A stretch of 64,000 bases of DNA, taken from Speluncibacter jeojiensis (lineage in GTDB: Bacteria > Actinomycetota > Actinomycetes > Mycobacteriales > Mycobacteriaceae). Of this stretch, positions 18,669 through 26,709 are shown piece after piece. The stretch covers positions 558,001 through 622,000 of the forward strand of contig NZ_JAAIVF010000001.1 in the NCBI RefSeq assembly GCF_029589495.1. The letters are read 5' to 3'. The position numbers and the translations under genes are program-made. The first letter of the stretch is position 1. Every line of letters begins with the position of its first letter. The notes under the pieces were generated by a model, which did not search any database, was not told the origin of the DNA, and was given only the letters and a program-made list of their open reading frames with translations.

Positions 18669-20252
18669 TCAACCGGCCGCGCGCGCCGAGGCCGGTGCCG
18701 ATTCCCGCAGTTCGCCCTTGACGACCTTGCCGCTCGCGTTGCGCGGCAACGCCTCGACGACCACCAGGTCCTTCGGGTGCTTGTAGCGGGCGAGCCGGTC
18801 GCCGAGCCAGTCGACGAGTTCGGCCAGGGTGAGGTCCTGCCCGGCCTCGAGCGCCACCACCGCGACCGGTACCTCGGTCCACTTCGGGTCGGGTCGGCCG
18901 ATCACCGCCGCCTCACGGATGCGCGGGTGCGCGAACAGCACGTTCTCGATCTCCGCGCAGTAGATGTTCTCGCCGCCGGAGATGATCATGTCTTTCTTGC
19001 GATCGACGACGTAGACGAATCCCTCGTCGTCGACCCGGACCAGATCGCCCGAGTGGAACCAGCCGCCGTAGAACGCATCCGCGGTCGCCTGCGGGTTACG
19101 CCAGTACTCGGCCATCATCGTCGGTCCGCGGTACACGATCTCGCCGACCTGCCCGGGGGCCACGTCATTCATGTCGTCGTCGACGACCCGGGTCTGGATC
19201 GTGGGGATCGGCTTGCCGACCGATCCGAGCTTGCGGATCGCGTCGTCCCCGTCGAGCACACACGTGATCGGCGACATCTCGGTCTGGCCGAAGACGGCCA
19301 CGTTCTTCGCGTCGGGGAACGTCTCGGCCATCGCGCGCAGCAGCGTGTCCGAAGCCGGCGCCGCACCCCAGCTGATCACCCGCAACGCCAGATCACGCTG
19401 CTGCACAGTCGGATCCGCACAGATCGCCTGCCACTGCACCGGGACCAGGAACACCGTGGTGACATGTTCACCCTCCCATGCGTCGAGCATCTCGGACGGG
19501 TCGAATGCCTTGAGCGGATGGATCACCGTGGTCGCGCCGAGCATGAGCATCGGCGCCACCGAACCGAGCGCGGCGACGTGGAACACCGGCGAGGCGAGAA
19601 AGCCGACGTCGTCGCCGTTGTAGTGCATGGCGCGGATGCAGGTGAGCGCCTGCGCGGACATGTTGCCGTGGGAGAGCACGGCACCCTTCGGCCGCCCGGT
19701 GGTCCCGGAGGTGTAGAGGATCAGGGCGGGCAGGTCTTCGGGCAGATCGATCGGCGTGAACGGCTGCGACTCCGCGACCAGTTCCTCGTAGCCGAGCGCA
19801 TCGCCGGCGGTGTCGGCGCCCATGTTCACCACGAGTTCGAGCTCGGACTCCTCGCCGCGCACCGCCTGCACCAGCGGCAGCAGTGCCGGCTCGGTGAACA
19901 CCGCACGCGCGCCGCAGTCGCGGGCGATGTACGCGACCTCCGGCGGGGTCAGCCGGAAATTCACCGGAACCGCAAGCGCCCCCACGGCATTGATCGCCAG
20001 CACCGCCTCGAAGAATTCGGTCCGGTTGAGCGTCAGCAGCAGCACCCGGTCGCCCTGGCCCACCCCTCTCCGGGCCAGGGCACCGGCCATCGCTGCCGAG
20101 CGGTCGCGCAGCTGCCGCCAGGTGGTCACCTCACCCCGGAACCGGAATGCGGCCTGGTCCGGCTTCATCTCGGCATGCGTTGCGACCCAGTTGATCCAGT
20201 GATTCCGCCGCGAGAGCAGCGGCTGAGCGGTCAAGGTGTTCACGGCAGACAT
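18669..20252 (-). CDS. fadD5: FadD5-like acyl-CoA synthetase, first gene of the Mce operon
   Basis: This 527-residue protein is an AMP-forming fatty acyl-CoA synthetase. The phosphate-binding loop is YTSGTTGRPKGA (about residues 188-199), the adenine and hinge motifs include YGGWFHSGDLVRVDDEGFVY and the catalytic lysine lies in NASGKVVKGELR. It heads the Mce operon, as FadD5 heads mce1, where it is proposed to activate fatty acids brought in or recycled through the importer. The gene name is given on position and family; the exact acyl substrate is unknown. A 258-base gap separates it from the crotonase upstream, so it probably has its own promoter. Confidence 0.85.
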   Translation of the reverse strand: MSAVNTLTAQPLLSRRNHWINWVATHAEMKPDQAAFRFRGEVTTWRQLRDRSAAMAGALARRGVGQGDRVLLLTLNRTEFFEAVLAINAVGALAVPVNFRLTPPEVAYIARDCGARAVFTEPALLPLVQAVRGEESELELVVNMGADTAGDALGYEELVAESQPFTPIDLPEDLPALILYTSGTTGRPKGAVLSHGNMSAQALTCIRAMHYNGDDVGFLASPVFHVAALGSVAPMLMLGATTVIHPLKAFDPSEMLDAWEGEHVTTVFLVPVQWQAICADPTVQQRDLALRVISWGAAPASDTLLRAMAETFPDAKNVAVFGQTEMSPITCVLDGDDAIRKLGSVGKPIPTIQTRVVDDDMNDVAPGQVGEIVYRGPTMMAEYWRNPQATADAFYGGWFHSGDLVRVDDEGFVYVVDRKKDMIISGGENIYCAEIENVLFAHPRIREAAVIGRPDPKWTEVPVAVVALEAGQDLTLAELVDWLGDRLARYKHPKDLVVVEALPRNASGKVVKGELRESAPASARAAG

Positions 20253-20347
20253 GGCGACGGTCCCTTCCTTCGCCGCGGTGACGCGGCGGGGCCTGACGAA
20301 TGTTGTGACGAGTATTACAGAGACATCGCGTCCGGGGAAGCATTTTT

Positions 20348-20361
20348 GTTAACCAGAATTC
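20348..20361 (-). promoter_or_regulatory. Candidate operator upstream of the fadD/Mce operon
   Basis: On the minus strand this reads GAATTCTGGTTAAC and lies 95 bases upstream of the fadD start. A 12-of-14 match, GAATTTCGGTTAAC, lies at 21387-21400 in the promoter region between the crotonase and the tandem TetR regulator. The pair is AT-rich against a GC-rich background. The guess that the regulator binds both is an inference. Confidence 0.45.
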
Positions 20362-20510
20362 TCATCAACTCCGACACCTCGCGACCCCGGACGCCGACCT
20401 GTATCGACACTGAAACCTGAATGCTTACTGGGTAATCACCGACATCGACAGCGCCGCGGCAACAGCACCGAAGCCCCCTCGAAGCTAGCTGCGAGTCTCG
20501 CCACGACGGT

Positions 20511-21308
20511 TCACGGAAAGGAGGGCGGCCGATGCTGCAGCATGGCCGTCGCACCCTCGGCGAATTCCGGTCCGACCAACAACTCGCACTGTCCACGCGT
20601 CTCGGCCGCCATCGCCGCGTCGAGGCGGTCCAGGGTGACCGCGGTGAGCGCACGCTTGGTGAGCTCGATCGCGCGCCGCGGACCCGATGCCAGCCGGTGC
20701 GCGACCGCCGCGACATGTCCGGACAGCTCCGCCTCGGGCAGCACACCCGCGATCAGTCCCGCCCGCAGCGCCTCGTCGGCCGGCAGTCTCTCGCCGAGCA
20801 GCGCCATCCTTGCCGCGCGCGCGCGTCCGACCGAGGCCGAGATCAACGCGGTCGAGCCGCCGTCCGGCATCAGTCCGACGTTGACGAAAGCCAAGAGAAG
20901 ATAGGCACTCTCCGCCGCATAGGCGAGGTCCGCGGCCACCGCGATCGACGCCCCCACCCCGGCGGCGGCACCGGGCACCTCCGCGATCACCGGCACCGGC
21001 AGGTCGACGATCGCCCGGATCACCGAGTTCGCGGCGTCCATCACCACTTCGGGCGAGACCGGCCCGCTGCCGTCCCGCTCCCCCTCGGCCATCGCGGCGA
21101 GGTCCGCCCCGGTGCTGAACGCCGCGCCGGCCCCCGCGATGACCACCACCCGCACGGAGTCGTCACCCGGTACCGCGATGAGCACCTCGAGCAGGGCCCG
21201 CATGTGCGCCAGATCGAAGGCGTTCATCCGGCGCGGCCGGTCGATCACCACGCGCAGCACCGGGCCGTCGCGCTCGACCCGCAGGCCGCTTGCCGCTGCG
21301 GCGGTCAT
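20511..21308 (-). CDS. Enoyl-CoA hydratase/isomerase family protein
   Basis: This 265-residue protein has the crotonase fold: RVVIDRPRRMNAFDL at the start, oxyanion-hole segments AGAAFSTGADLAAMA (about 58-72) and PGAAAGVGASIAVAADLA (about 109-126), and helix NVGLMPDGGSTALI. The first catalytic Glu of true hydratases is replaced (AFVNVGL), while an Asp stands near the second position, as in enoyl-CoA isomerase and PaaG-like members, so isomerase activity is at least as likely as hydration. It is divergent from the tandem TetR regulator and lies upstream of fadD in the same direction. Confidence 0.85.
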   Translation of the reverse strand: MTAAAASGLRVERDGPVLRVVIDRPRRMNAFDLAHMRALLEVLIAVPGDDSVRVVVIAGAGAAFSTGADLAAMAEGERDGSGPVSPEVVMDAANSVIRAIVDLPVPVIAEVPGAAAGVGASIAVAADLAYAAESAYLLLAFVNVGLMPDGGSTALISASVGRARAARMALLGERLPADEALRAGLIAGVLPEAELSGHVAAVAHRLASGPRRAIELTKRALTAVTLDRLDAAMAAETRGQCELLVGPEFAEGATAMLQHRPPSFP

Positions 21309-21386
21309 GACCGCACCGCCGCGGTCCCGACGGAAACCGTGTTCATCGAACCTCCTCGCGAACGCGCATTTGCACCACCACGTGAA

Positions 21387-21400
21387 GAATTTCGGTTAAC
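21387..21400 (+). promoter_or_regulatory. Candidate operator between the crotonase and the tandem TetR regulator
   Basis: GAATTTCGGTTAAC lies 79 bases upstream of the crotonase start and 158 bases upstream of the regulator start. It matches the motif before fadD in 12 of 14 positions. GTTAAC is self-complementary, so binding by a symmetric repressor is plausible. No experimental motif is claimed. Confidence 0.45.
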
Positions 21401-21557
21401 TTTCCTGTCAGGCCACCGCGCTGTCAAGGCCCACTTCTCCTGGACTTCGTGCGAGGATGGACCTCCCTGCCGGCGCAGCCGTCAGTGCAAATTCTCGATC
21501 ACCACGCCGGCTCCCGATCCCGTCGAGGAGACCGCCGGCCCGTCGTCAGGAGGTTCG

Positions 21558-22760
21558 GTGCCCGAGTCGGTACAGGTGAGTCCGCGCAAGCGCCCGAAGA
21601 ACCGCAGAGCCCAGATCGCCGCCGTGGCAGCCGCGGCGTTCAGCGAGCGCGGATACCACGCGGTCGGCGTCGACGACATCGCGGCGGCCGTGGGGATCTC
21701 CGGCCCCGCGCTCTACCGCCACTTCCCGAACAAGTACGCGCTCTTCCAGCATGCCGCGCGCAGTCTGGTCGACGCGCTGGTGTCCGCCACCGACGATTCC
21801 ACCCGCACAGCCGATTCCGCCACCGGACGTCTTGACGAACTACTGACCGCGATCATCTCCACGACCCTGACCAACCGGACGACAGGGGGGCTCTACCGTT
21901 GGGAGGGCAGGTATCTCGCGGCCGAGGACCGCGCGACCATCCGGTCCCAGCTCGAGATCGTCAACCGCCGGATCGGGAGCGAACTGTCCGCGCTGCGGCC
22001 CGAACTGGCCGATCGCGACGTCATCATGCTCAGCGCCGCCACCCTCAGCGTCATCGGTTCCATCACCGCGCACCGGGCACCGTTGCCCGCCAAGCGGATC
22101 GAGGATGTGCTGCGCGGCGCGGCCTGGTCGGTGCTGCGCTGCGAGCTGCCGCCCGCCGCGGCCTGTCCGCCGCAGGACGCACCGCCGCCGCAGGCCGGGC
22201 TCGCGATGGCATCGAAGCGGGAGGCGCTGCTGCACGAGGCGATGACGCTGTTCGACCGCCGCGGCTATCACGAGGTCAGCATCGAGGAGATCGCCGCCGC
22301 GGCGGGGATGAACGCCTCCGGCGTCTACCGTCACTTCGCGGGCAAGTCGGATCTGCTCGCGGCGGCTTTCCACCGTGCATCGGATCGTCTCACCGTCGCG
22401 GTCGGCTCGGCGCTGGCCGAGTCGCAGACCCCCGAACAGGCGCTGCCCGCCCTCGTCGAGATCTATGTGCGACTGTCCTTCGCCCAACGCGAGTTGCTGT
22501 CGGTTTACTTCGCGGAGATCGGGAACCTGCCGCCGGACCAGCGCCGGGAACTGCACAAGATGCAGCGGCTCAACATCGAGGAATGGGTGCACTTGCTGAC
22601 CCAGTTGCGCCCCGAGACGCCGGCGGCCGAGTCGCGGTACCTCGTCCACGCCGCGTTCGCGCTCGTCCTCGACATCGGCCGGTTGGTCCGCTTCGACGCG
22701 AGCGCCCCGACCCGGCGGCGCGTGCAGCAGTTGATGATGGCGACGCTGCTCGGCAGTTGA
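21558..22760 (+). CDS. Tandem-domain TetR family regulator, Mce3R-like
   Basis: This 400-residue protein carries two complete TetR units. The first has its helix-turn-helix near residues 30-55 (VDDIAAAVGISGPALYRHFP) and the second near residues 244-268 (IEEIAAAAGMNASGVYRHFA), each followed by a helical ligand domain of about 130-150 residues. Nearly all TetR proteins are about 200 residues; a single chain with two units is the architecture of Mce3R (about 406 residues), repressor of mce3 in M. tuberculosis. GTG at 21558 follows AGGAGG with a short 4-base spacer; a GTG at 21576 is the alternative. Its place beside an Mce operon supports a role in lipid-import control. Confidence 0.85.
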   Translation: MPESVQVSPRKRPKNRRAQIAAVAAAAFSERGYHAVGVDDIAAAVGISGPALYRHFPNKYALFQHAARSLVDALVSATDDSTRTADSATGRLDELLTAIISTTLTNRTTGGLYRWEGRYLAAEDRATIRSQLEIVNRRIGSELSALRPELADRDVIMLSAATLSVIGSITAHRAPLPAKRIEDVLRGAAWSVLRCELPPAAACPPQDAPPPQAGLAMASKREALLHEAMTLFDRRGYHEVSIEEIAAAAGMNASGVYRHFAGKSDLLAAAFHRASDRLTVAVGSALAESQTPEQALPALVEIYVRLSFAQRELLSVYFAEIGNLPPDQRRELHKMQRLNIEEWVHLLTQLRPETPAAESRYLVHAAFALVLDIGRLVRFDASAPTRRRVQQLMMATLLGS

Positions 22761-22809
22761 CCGCGCACCCGACCACATGGACCTGACCCCACACAGGAGG
22801 GACCTTCAC

Positions 22810-23271
22810 ATGACCGTGGCCGACGACTTCCGCGAGTTGCGTGCCCGCACCGACCGCGTCGACCCCCGCGAGCTCGACGCGCTCTGGGGCCGGCTGGCAC
22901 CGGTCACCGTCGACGAATTGGCCGGCGGGCGGTGGCGCGGGTTCGGTTTCGACACCGGGCACCCGATGTACGGCAGGCTCGTCGGATCACGCTGGTACGG
23001 TAAGGATTTCACCTCCCCCACCGACGCCCAGCCGCTGCTGCGCCGTGACGAACAGGGCGAGGTCTTCAGCGACCTCGAGACAGGCCGGGGCGCGGCGAGC
23101 CTGTGGATGGTGCAGTTCCGGGGCGAGTCGACCGCGACCATGGTGTACGACGGACTGCCGGTGTTCGACCACTTCAAACGGGTCGACGCCGGCACGGTCA
23201 TGGGCATCATGAACGGCAAGGGCACGCTCTCGGGCGGCGAGCACTTCTACTTCGGCCTCGGACGCGAGTGA
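22810..23271 (+). CDS. GXWXG / DUF4334 family protein
   Basis: This 153-residue protein has the GXWXG motif (GGRWRGFGFDTGHP, about residues 42-55) followed by a DUF4334-type C-terminal domain (TVMGIMNGKG and HFYFGLGR at the end). The family is common in actinobacteria and has no firm biochemical role; a small ligand-binding beta-barrel has been suggested for such folds. Start is ATG 22810 behind CAGGAGGG. It lies 49 bases after the tandem TetR gene on the same strand, so it may share its transcript. Confidence 0.82.
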   Translation: MTVADDFRELRARTDRVDPRELDALWGRLAPVTVDELAGGRWRGFGFDTGHPMYGRLVGSRWYGKDFTSPTDAQPLLRRDEQGEVFSDLETGRGAASLWMVQFRGESTATMVYDGLPVFDHFKRVDAGTVMGIMNGKGTLSGGEHFYFGLGRE

Positions 23272-23373
23272 TGCGGGCCTGCCTGTGAGCCGCCACCGAC
23301 ATTGGGCTAGCCTGTCTCGCTGAAATTTGTGATCTCCCCCAAACGGGACTCGACCCAGTGAGGTATCCGCCCG

Positions 23374-24498
23374 ATGTGGTGTCGATCGAAGCAGCTGTTG
23401 GTCGCGTTGCCGGCCGCCCTCGCGCTCGCCGCGGCGCCCGCCGTGGCGCAGTCCGCACCACTGGTGACGCCGGTGGCGACCCCGGCGCTGACCAACGATC
23501 TGACACCCAATCCCACGGGCAAGGTCGCGACCCCGCAGGACGACGTCGCCCATCCCGGGGTGACCACCGAGTGGTGGTATGCGAGCTTCATGGATCCGCA
23601 CTCGCAGCGGCAACTGGTGGTGGCGATCTTCGCCGCGCCGGTGCCGATCCTCGGTGCGGTGATGATGTACGGCAACGGCAAGGACCCGGTGTCCAGCGGT
23701 CACGACGTCCCGCTGCCGATCGCGATCGCCACCCACGCCCGCCCGGTCGCGGACGGGCTGCCCGGGGTCCGCACCGACCAGGGCGAGATCAGTTACGACC
23801 CGATGCGCCGCGCCTATCACGTGCGGATCGACTCGACGTTCCAGGTCGATGCCTGGCTCGACCGCAATCAGCTGCCCGGCGCCACCGGGGTGATCGACCT
23901 GCGCAACCGCGGCCAGTGGATGGGCTGGACCAACCCGGTGGCCACCAGCGAGGCCACCGGCTGGGCGCGGATGCCCGGCGGTCCGCGCATCGACCTCGAC
24001 GGGTGGCGCGGCTACCACGACCACAACTGGGGCGACTTCACGATGGCCGATCAGGCGGCCGACGGCTGGGAGTGGGGCGTGTCGCACGAGCCCGACGGCG
24101 GTGCGTCGCTGATCGGCGGTGTCGTGCGCCGCGACGGTCAGTGGACCGGATCGGTGGTCGACGTGCGGCCCACGGGCACCCGCATCTGCACCAGCTCGAC
24201 GCTGACGATGTCCGACTGGCAGCACGGGAACACCCTGCTCAGCGGGGCCACCTACGCACTGCCCGGCACCATCACCGCCACCTGCGGGCCGCACGAGCCC
24301 TACCACTTCAGCAAGACCTTCCACCTGACCGAGCCGGTGGTCGCCGACGGCGGGTTGGTCGCGGCCAGCGCGGAGGCGCCGTACACGACGGTGCCCGGGT
24401 CGGTCGGCATGTTCGAGCACGTCCGCACGCTGGTCGCCCGAATCGCGGACGCGGCACGCGCGAACGACACCCGGCCCGACACCGCGCCCATCCGATGA
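23374..24498 (+). CDS. Secreted CrtC/AttH-type lipocalin-like protein
   Basis: This 374-residue protein has a signal peptide (LLVALPAALALAAAPAVAQS, about 8-27). The mature part has the marks of the two-lipocalin family that includes hydroxyneurosporene synthase CrtC and AttH: VTTEWWYASFM at about 63-73 and WRGYHDHNWGDFTM at about 214-227. CrtC hydrates a carotenoid double bond. Its stop overlaps the start of a FAD oxidoreductase by 4 bases, and CrtC-type enzymes usually work with such desaturases. Both proteins here appear exported, unlike the classical carotenoid enzymes, so another exported isoprenoid or lipid substrate is possible. Confidence 0.8.
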   Translation: MWCRSKQLLVALPAALALAAAPAVAQSAPLVTPVATPALTNDLTPNPTGKVATPQDDVAHPGVTTEWWYASFMDPHSQRQLVVAIFAAPVPILGAVMMYGNGKDPVSSGHDVPLPIAIATHARPVADGLPGVRTDQGEISYDPMRRAYHVRIDSTFQVDAWLDRNQLPGATGVIDLRNRGQWMGWTNPVATSEATGWARMPGGPRIDLDGWRGYHDHNWGDFTMADQAADGWEWGVSHEPDGGASLIGGVVRRDGQWTGSVVDVRPTGTRICTSSTLTMSDWQHGNTLLSGATYALPGTITATCGPHEPYHFSKTFHLTEPVVADGGLVAASAEAPYTTVPGSVGMFEHVRTLVARIADAARANDTRPDTAPIR

Positions 24499-26351
24499 CC
24501 GACACCGCTCCGGCGCGGGTGTCGCGCCGCTCGTTCCTCGGGGGCGCCGCGACGCTGGGCGCCGTCGGCCTGGGTGCCGTGGCGGCCACGACGACCACTG
24601 CACCGCGCGCCCGGGCGTCGACCCCCGGCCCGCGCGGCCGCCGCGTGGCCGTCTTCGGCGGCGGCATGTCCGGGCTGGTCACCGCACAGGAACTGGTCGA
24701 GCGTGGCTTCGAGGTCGACGTCTTCGAGTCGCGGCCGGTGATGGGCGGCAAGGCCCGCAGCTTCGGGGTCCCCGGGACCGCGACGGCCGGTCGCGGCGAG
24801 CTGCCCGCCGAACACGGGTTCCGCTTCTTCCCCGGCTTCTACCGCAACGTGCCCGACTCGATGCGCCGCATCCCCTTCCCCGGCAACCCCGACGGTGTCC
24901 TCGGCAACATGCGTGACATCGCGAGTCTGCTCGACGGCGACGGCTTCGGTGGCGCCGCCAGCCTGGGGCCCGGCCGGTCGCTGGCCGGTTTCCTGCCGCT
25001 GGACCGCAAGGCAATGCGTCCCGTCGATCCGGGCCGGCTGACCGACCCGGCCTATCTGTCCGAGGTCGTCCGCGAGGGCTCGACCCTGCTCGCGTCGATC
25101 CCGAACAGGTTCCCGCTGGAGATGGCCGACTTCGGGCGCTGCGTGACCGCGTATGTCACCAGCTGCGAGGCCCGGCGCAAGACCGACTGGGACCGGCTGA
25201 GCTGGTGGGACTTCCTCGACGCCGCACACAAGAGCACGTTCTTCCAGGACGCCGTCGCGAAGATGACCACGATGGGTCTGGTCGCGGTCAAGCCGGAGGT
25301 GTGCAGTGTCAGCTCCGCCGGCAACATCATCGAGGCGTTCCTGTGGAACCTGCTGCTGCCGCTGCCCGGGCCCGACGACGCGTGGATCGCGCGGTTCCTG
25401 AACGGGCCCACCTCGGACGTCTGGGTGACCCCGTGGGTGCGTGAACTCGAACGTCTCGGCGTGCGCTTCCACACCGGCGCGTCGCTGCAGGCGTTCGACA
25501 CCGCCGGCGGCCGCATCAGCGGTGCGCGGGTCGCCGACGCGGCGGGGTCGGTGCGGCAGGTGGAGGCCGATCACTACGTCAGCGCCGTCCCCGTCGATCG
25601 TGCGGTCCGGATCCTGCGCACCCCCGAACTGTTGCGGCTGGACCCGAGCCTGGACGGCATCGCCGGCCTGCACACCGACTGGATGAACGGCCTGATGATC
25701 TACCTGCGCCGGCCGCTCGAGGTCGCGCGCGGACTGATCGGGGTGGTCGACCACCCGTGGACGCTCAGCGCGATCGCCCAGTCGCAGACCTGGTCCCGGC
25801 CGATCGCCCCGCGTTTCGGCGACGGGACGGTCGGCGAGATCGTCTCGATCGACATCTCCAACTGGGACGGCATCGGCACGACCACCGTGCACAAGTCCGC
25901 CCGGCACTGCACCGCCCAGGAGATCTACACCGAGGTGTGGGACACGCTCCGGTCGCGTTTCGGCCCCTTCGACCGCGCCTTCGCCGACGACAACGTGCAC
26001 TCGTGGTTCCTCGACCCGGCGATCAGCTGGGACCGTTCGGGCCGGGTCCACAACGACGAGCCGCTGACCGTGCAGACCGTCGGGACCTGGGCGAAGCGCC
26101 CGAAGGGACCGACCGCGATCCCGAACCTGTTCGTCGCCGGCGACTGGATCCAGACCAACGCCAACGTGGTCAGCATGGAGGGCGCGAACCAGGGCGGCCG
26201 CATCGCCGCCCAGGCTGTGCTCGACGCGGCCGGCTCGGCCGCCGAACCGGTGCTCCGTTACGACTACTACGTGCCCGCCGAGTTGGACGGACTCAAACGT
26301 CGGGATGCAGCCCGGCACGCCGCGGGACTGCCCAACATCTTCGACGTCTGA
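24495..26351 (+). CDS. Tat-exported FAD oxidoreductase, phytoene desaturase/HpnE-like
   Basis: This 618-residue protein opens with a twin-arginine signal (VSRRSFLGGAATLGAVGLG) that predicts folded export. The FAD-binding fold starts at about residue 51 with VAVFGGGMSGLVTAQELVER and DVFESRPVMGGKARSFG, as in amine oxidases, phytoene desaturases and hydroxysqualene dehydroxylase HpnE. The C-terminal FAD motif is NLFVAGDWIQTNANVVSMEG. The ATGA junction with the CrtC-like gene means translational coupling. A redox reaction on a polyene or other hydrophobic compound outside the cytoplasm is inferred; the precise reaction is unknown. Confidence 0.82.
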   Translation: MTDTAPARVSRRSFLGGAATLGAVGLGAVAATTTTAPRARASTPGPRGRRVAVFGGGMSGLVTAQELVERGFEVDVFESRPVMGGKARSFGVPGTATAGRGELPAEHGFRFFPGFYRNVPDSMRRIPFPGNPDGVLGNMRDIASLLDGDGFGGAASLGPGRSLAGFLPLDRKAMRPVDPGRLTDPAYLSEVVREGSTLLASIPNRFPLEMADFGRCVTAYVTSCEARRKTDWDRLSWWDFLDAAHKSTFFQDAVAKMTTMGLVAVKPEVCSVSSAGNIIEAFLWNLLLPLPGPDDAWIARFLNGPTSDVWVTPWVRELERLGVRFHTGASLQAFDTAGGRISGARVADAAGSVRQVEADHYVSAVPVDRAVRILRTPELLRLDPSLDGIAGLHTDWMNGLMIYLRRPLEVARGLIGVVDHPWTLSAIAQSQTWSRPIAPRFGDGTVGEIVSIDISNWDGIGTTTVHKSARHCTAQEIYTEVWDTLRSRFGPFDRAFADDNVHSWFLDPAISWDRSGRVHNDEPLTVQTVGTWAKRPKGPTAIPNLFVAGDWIQTNANVVSMEGANQGGRIAAQAVLDAAGSAAEPVLRYDYYVPAELDGLKRRDAARHAAGLPNIFDV

Positions 26352-26709
26352 CCGGGCAGTTCGTCACCCCGATCACCTGGTCGGCGCGTGACCGCGGTCA
26401 CAGGATGTTCGCAGCCTTCGACGGGACGTTGAACGCCGACCTGGACAGTCGGTACATTCGATGTTCGAAACCCGGCCCCGTATTCGGCCCAGGTCGCAGG
26501 GTGACAGCGCACCGGCACGCGATGTCACCGGGCTCGATCCCCGCCACCAGCGGGGTGAGGAGTCCTGGCGGTTCCCACCACCGTGTGGATCCGCCCTCGT
26601 GCACGTCCGTGGAGGGCGGGTCGCGAGGGACCGCCGTCGGTCATGTGTGAGACGCCGCCGCGCGTCGTCACACCACCTGATGTTCGACCCGATCGAAGAG
26701 GTACGCGCG
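26352..26709. other. Intergenic region with palindromes before the PucR-type gene
   Basis: No supportable gene lies in this 358-base stretch. It holds a perfect 14-bp palindrome, GTGACCGCGGTCAC (26388-26401), 37 bases after the oxidoreductase stop, and a longer inverted repeat, GATCCGCCCTC with GAGGGCGGGTC (26588-26598 and 26612-26622), with one G-T pair. The first may be a terminator or operator. The second lies 88 bases before the regulator start and would form a leader hairpin. Confidence 0.45.

Noticed and set aside
18600-20420. A plus-strand open frame of about 600 codons opposite fadD
   Set aside because: Antisense shadow of the acyl-CoA synthetase with low-complexity basic composition.
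20426-20436. TTACTGGGTAA, a short inverted repeat between crotonase and fadD
   Set aside because: Only 4-bp arms and no second copy nearby; the GAATTYYGGTTAAC pair is better supported.
24300-26318. A minus-strand open frame of about 670 codons opposite the FAD oxidoreductase
   Set aside because: Antisense shadow; the plus strand carries clear FAD motifs and a Tat signal.
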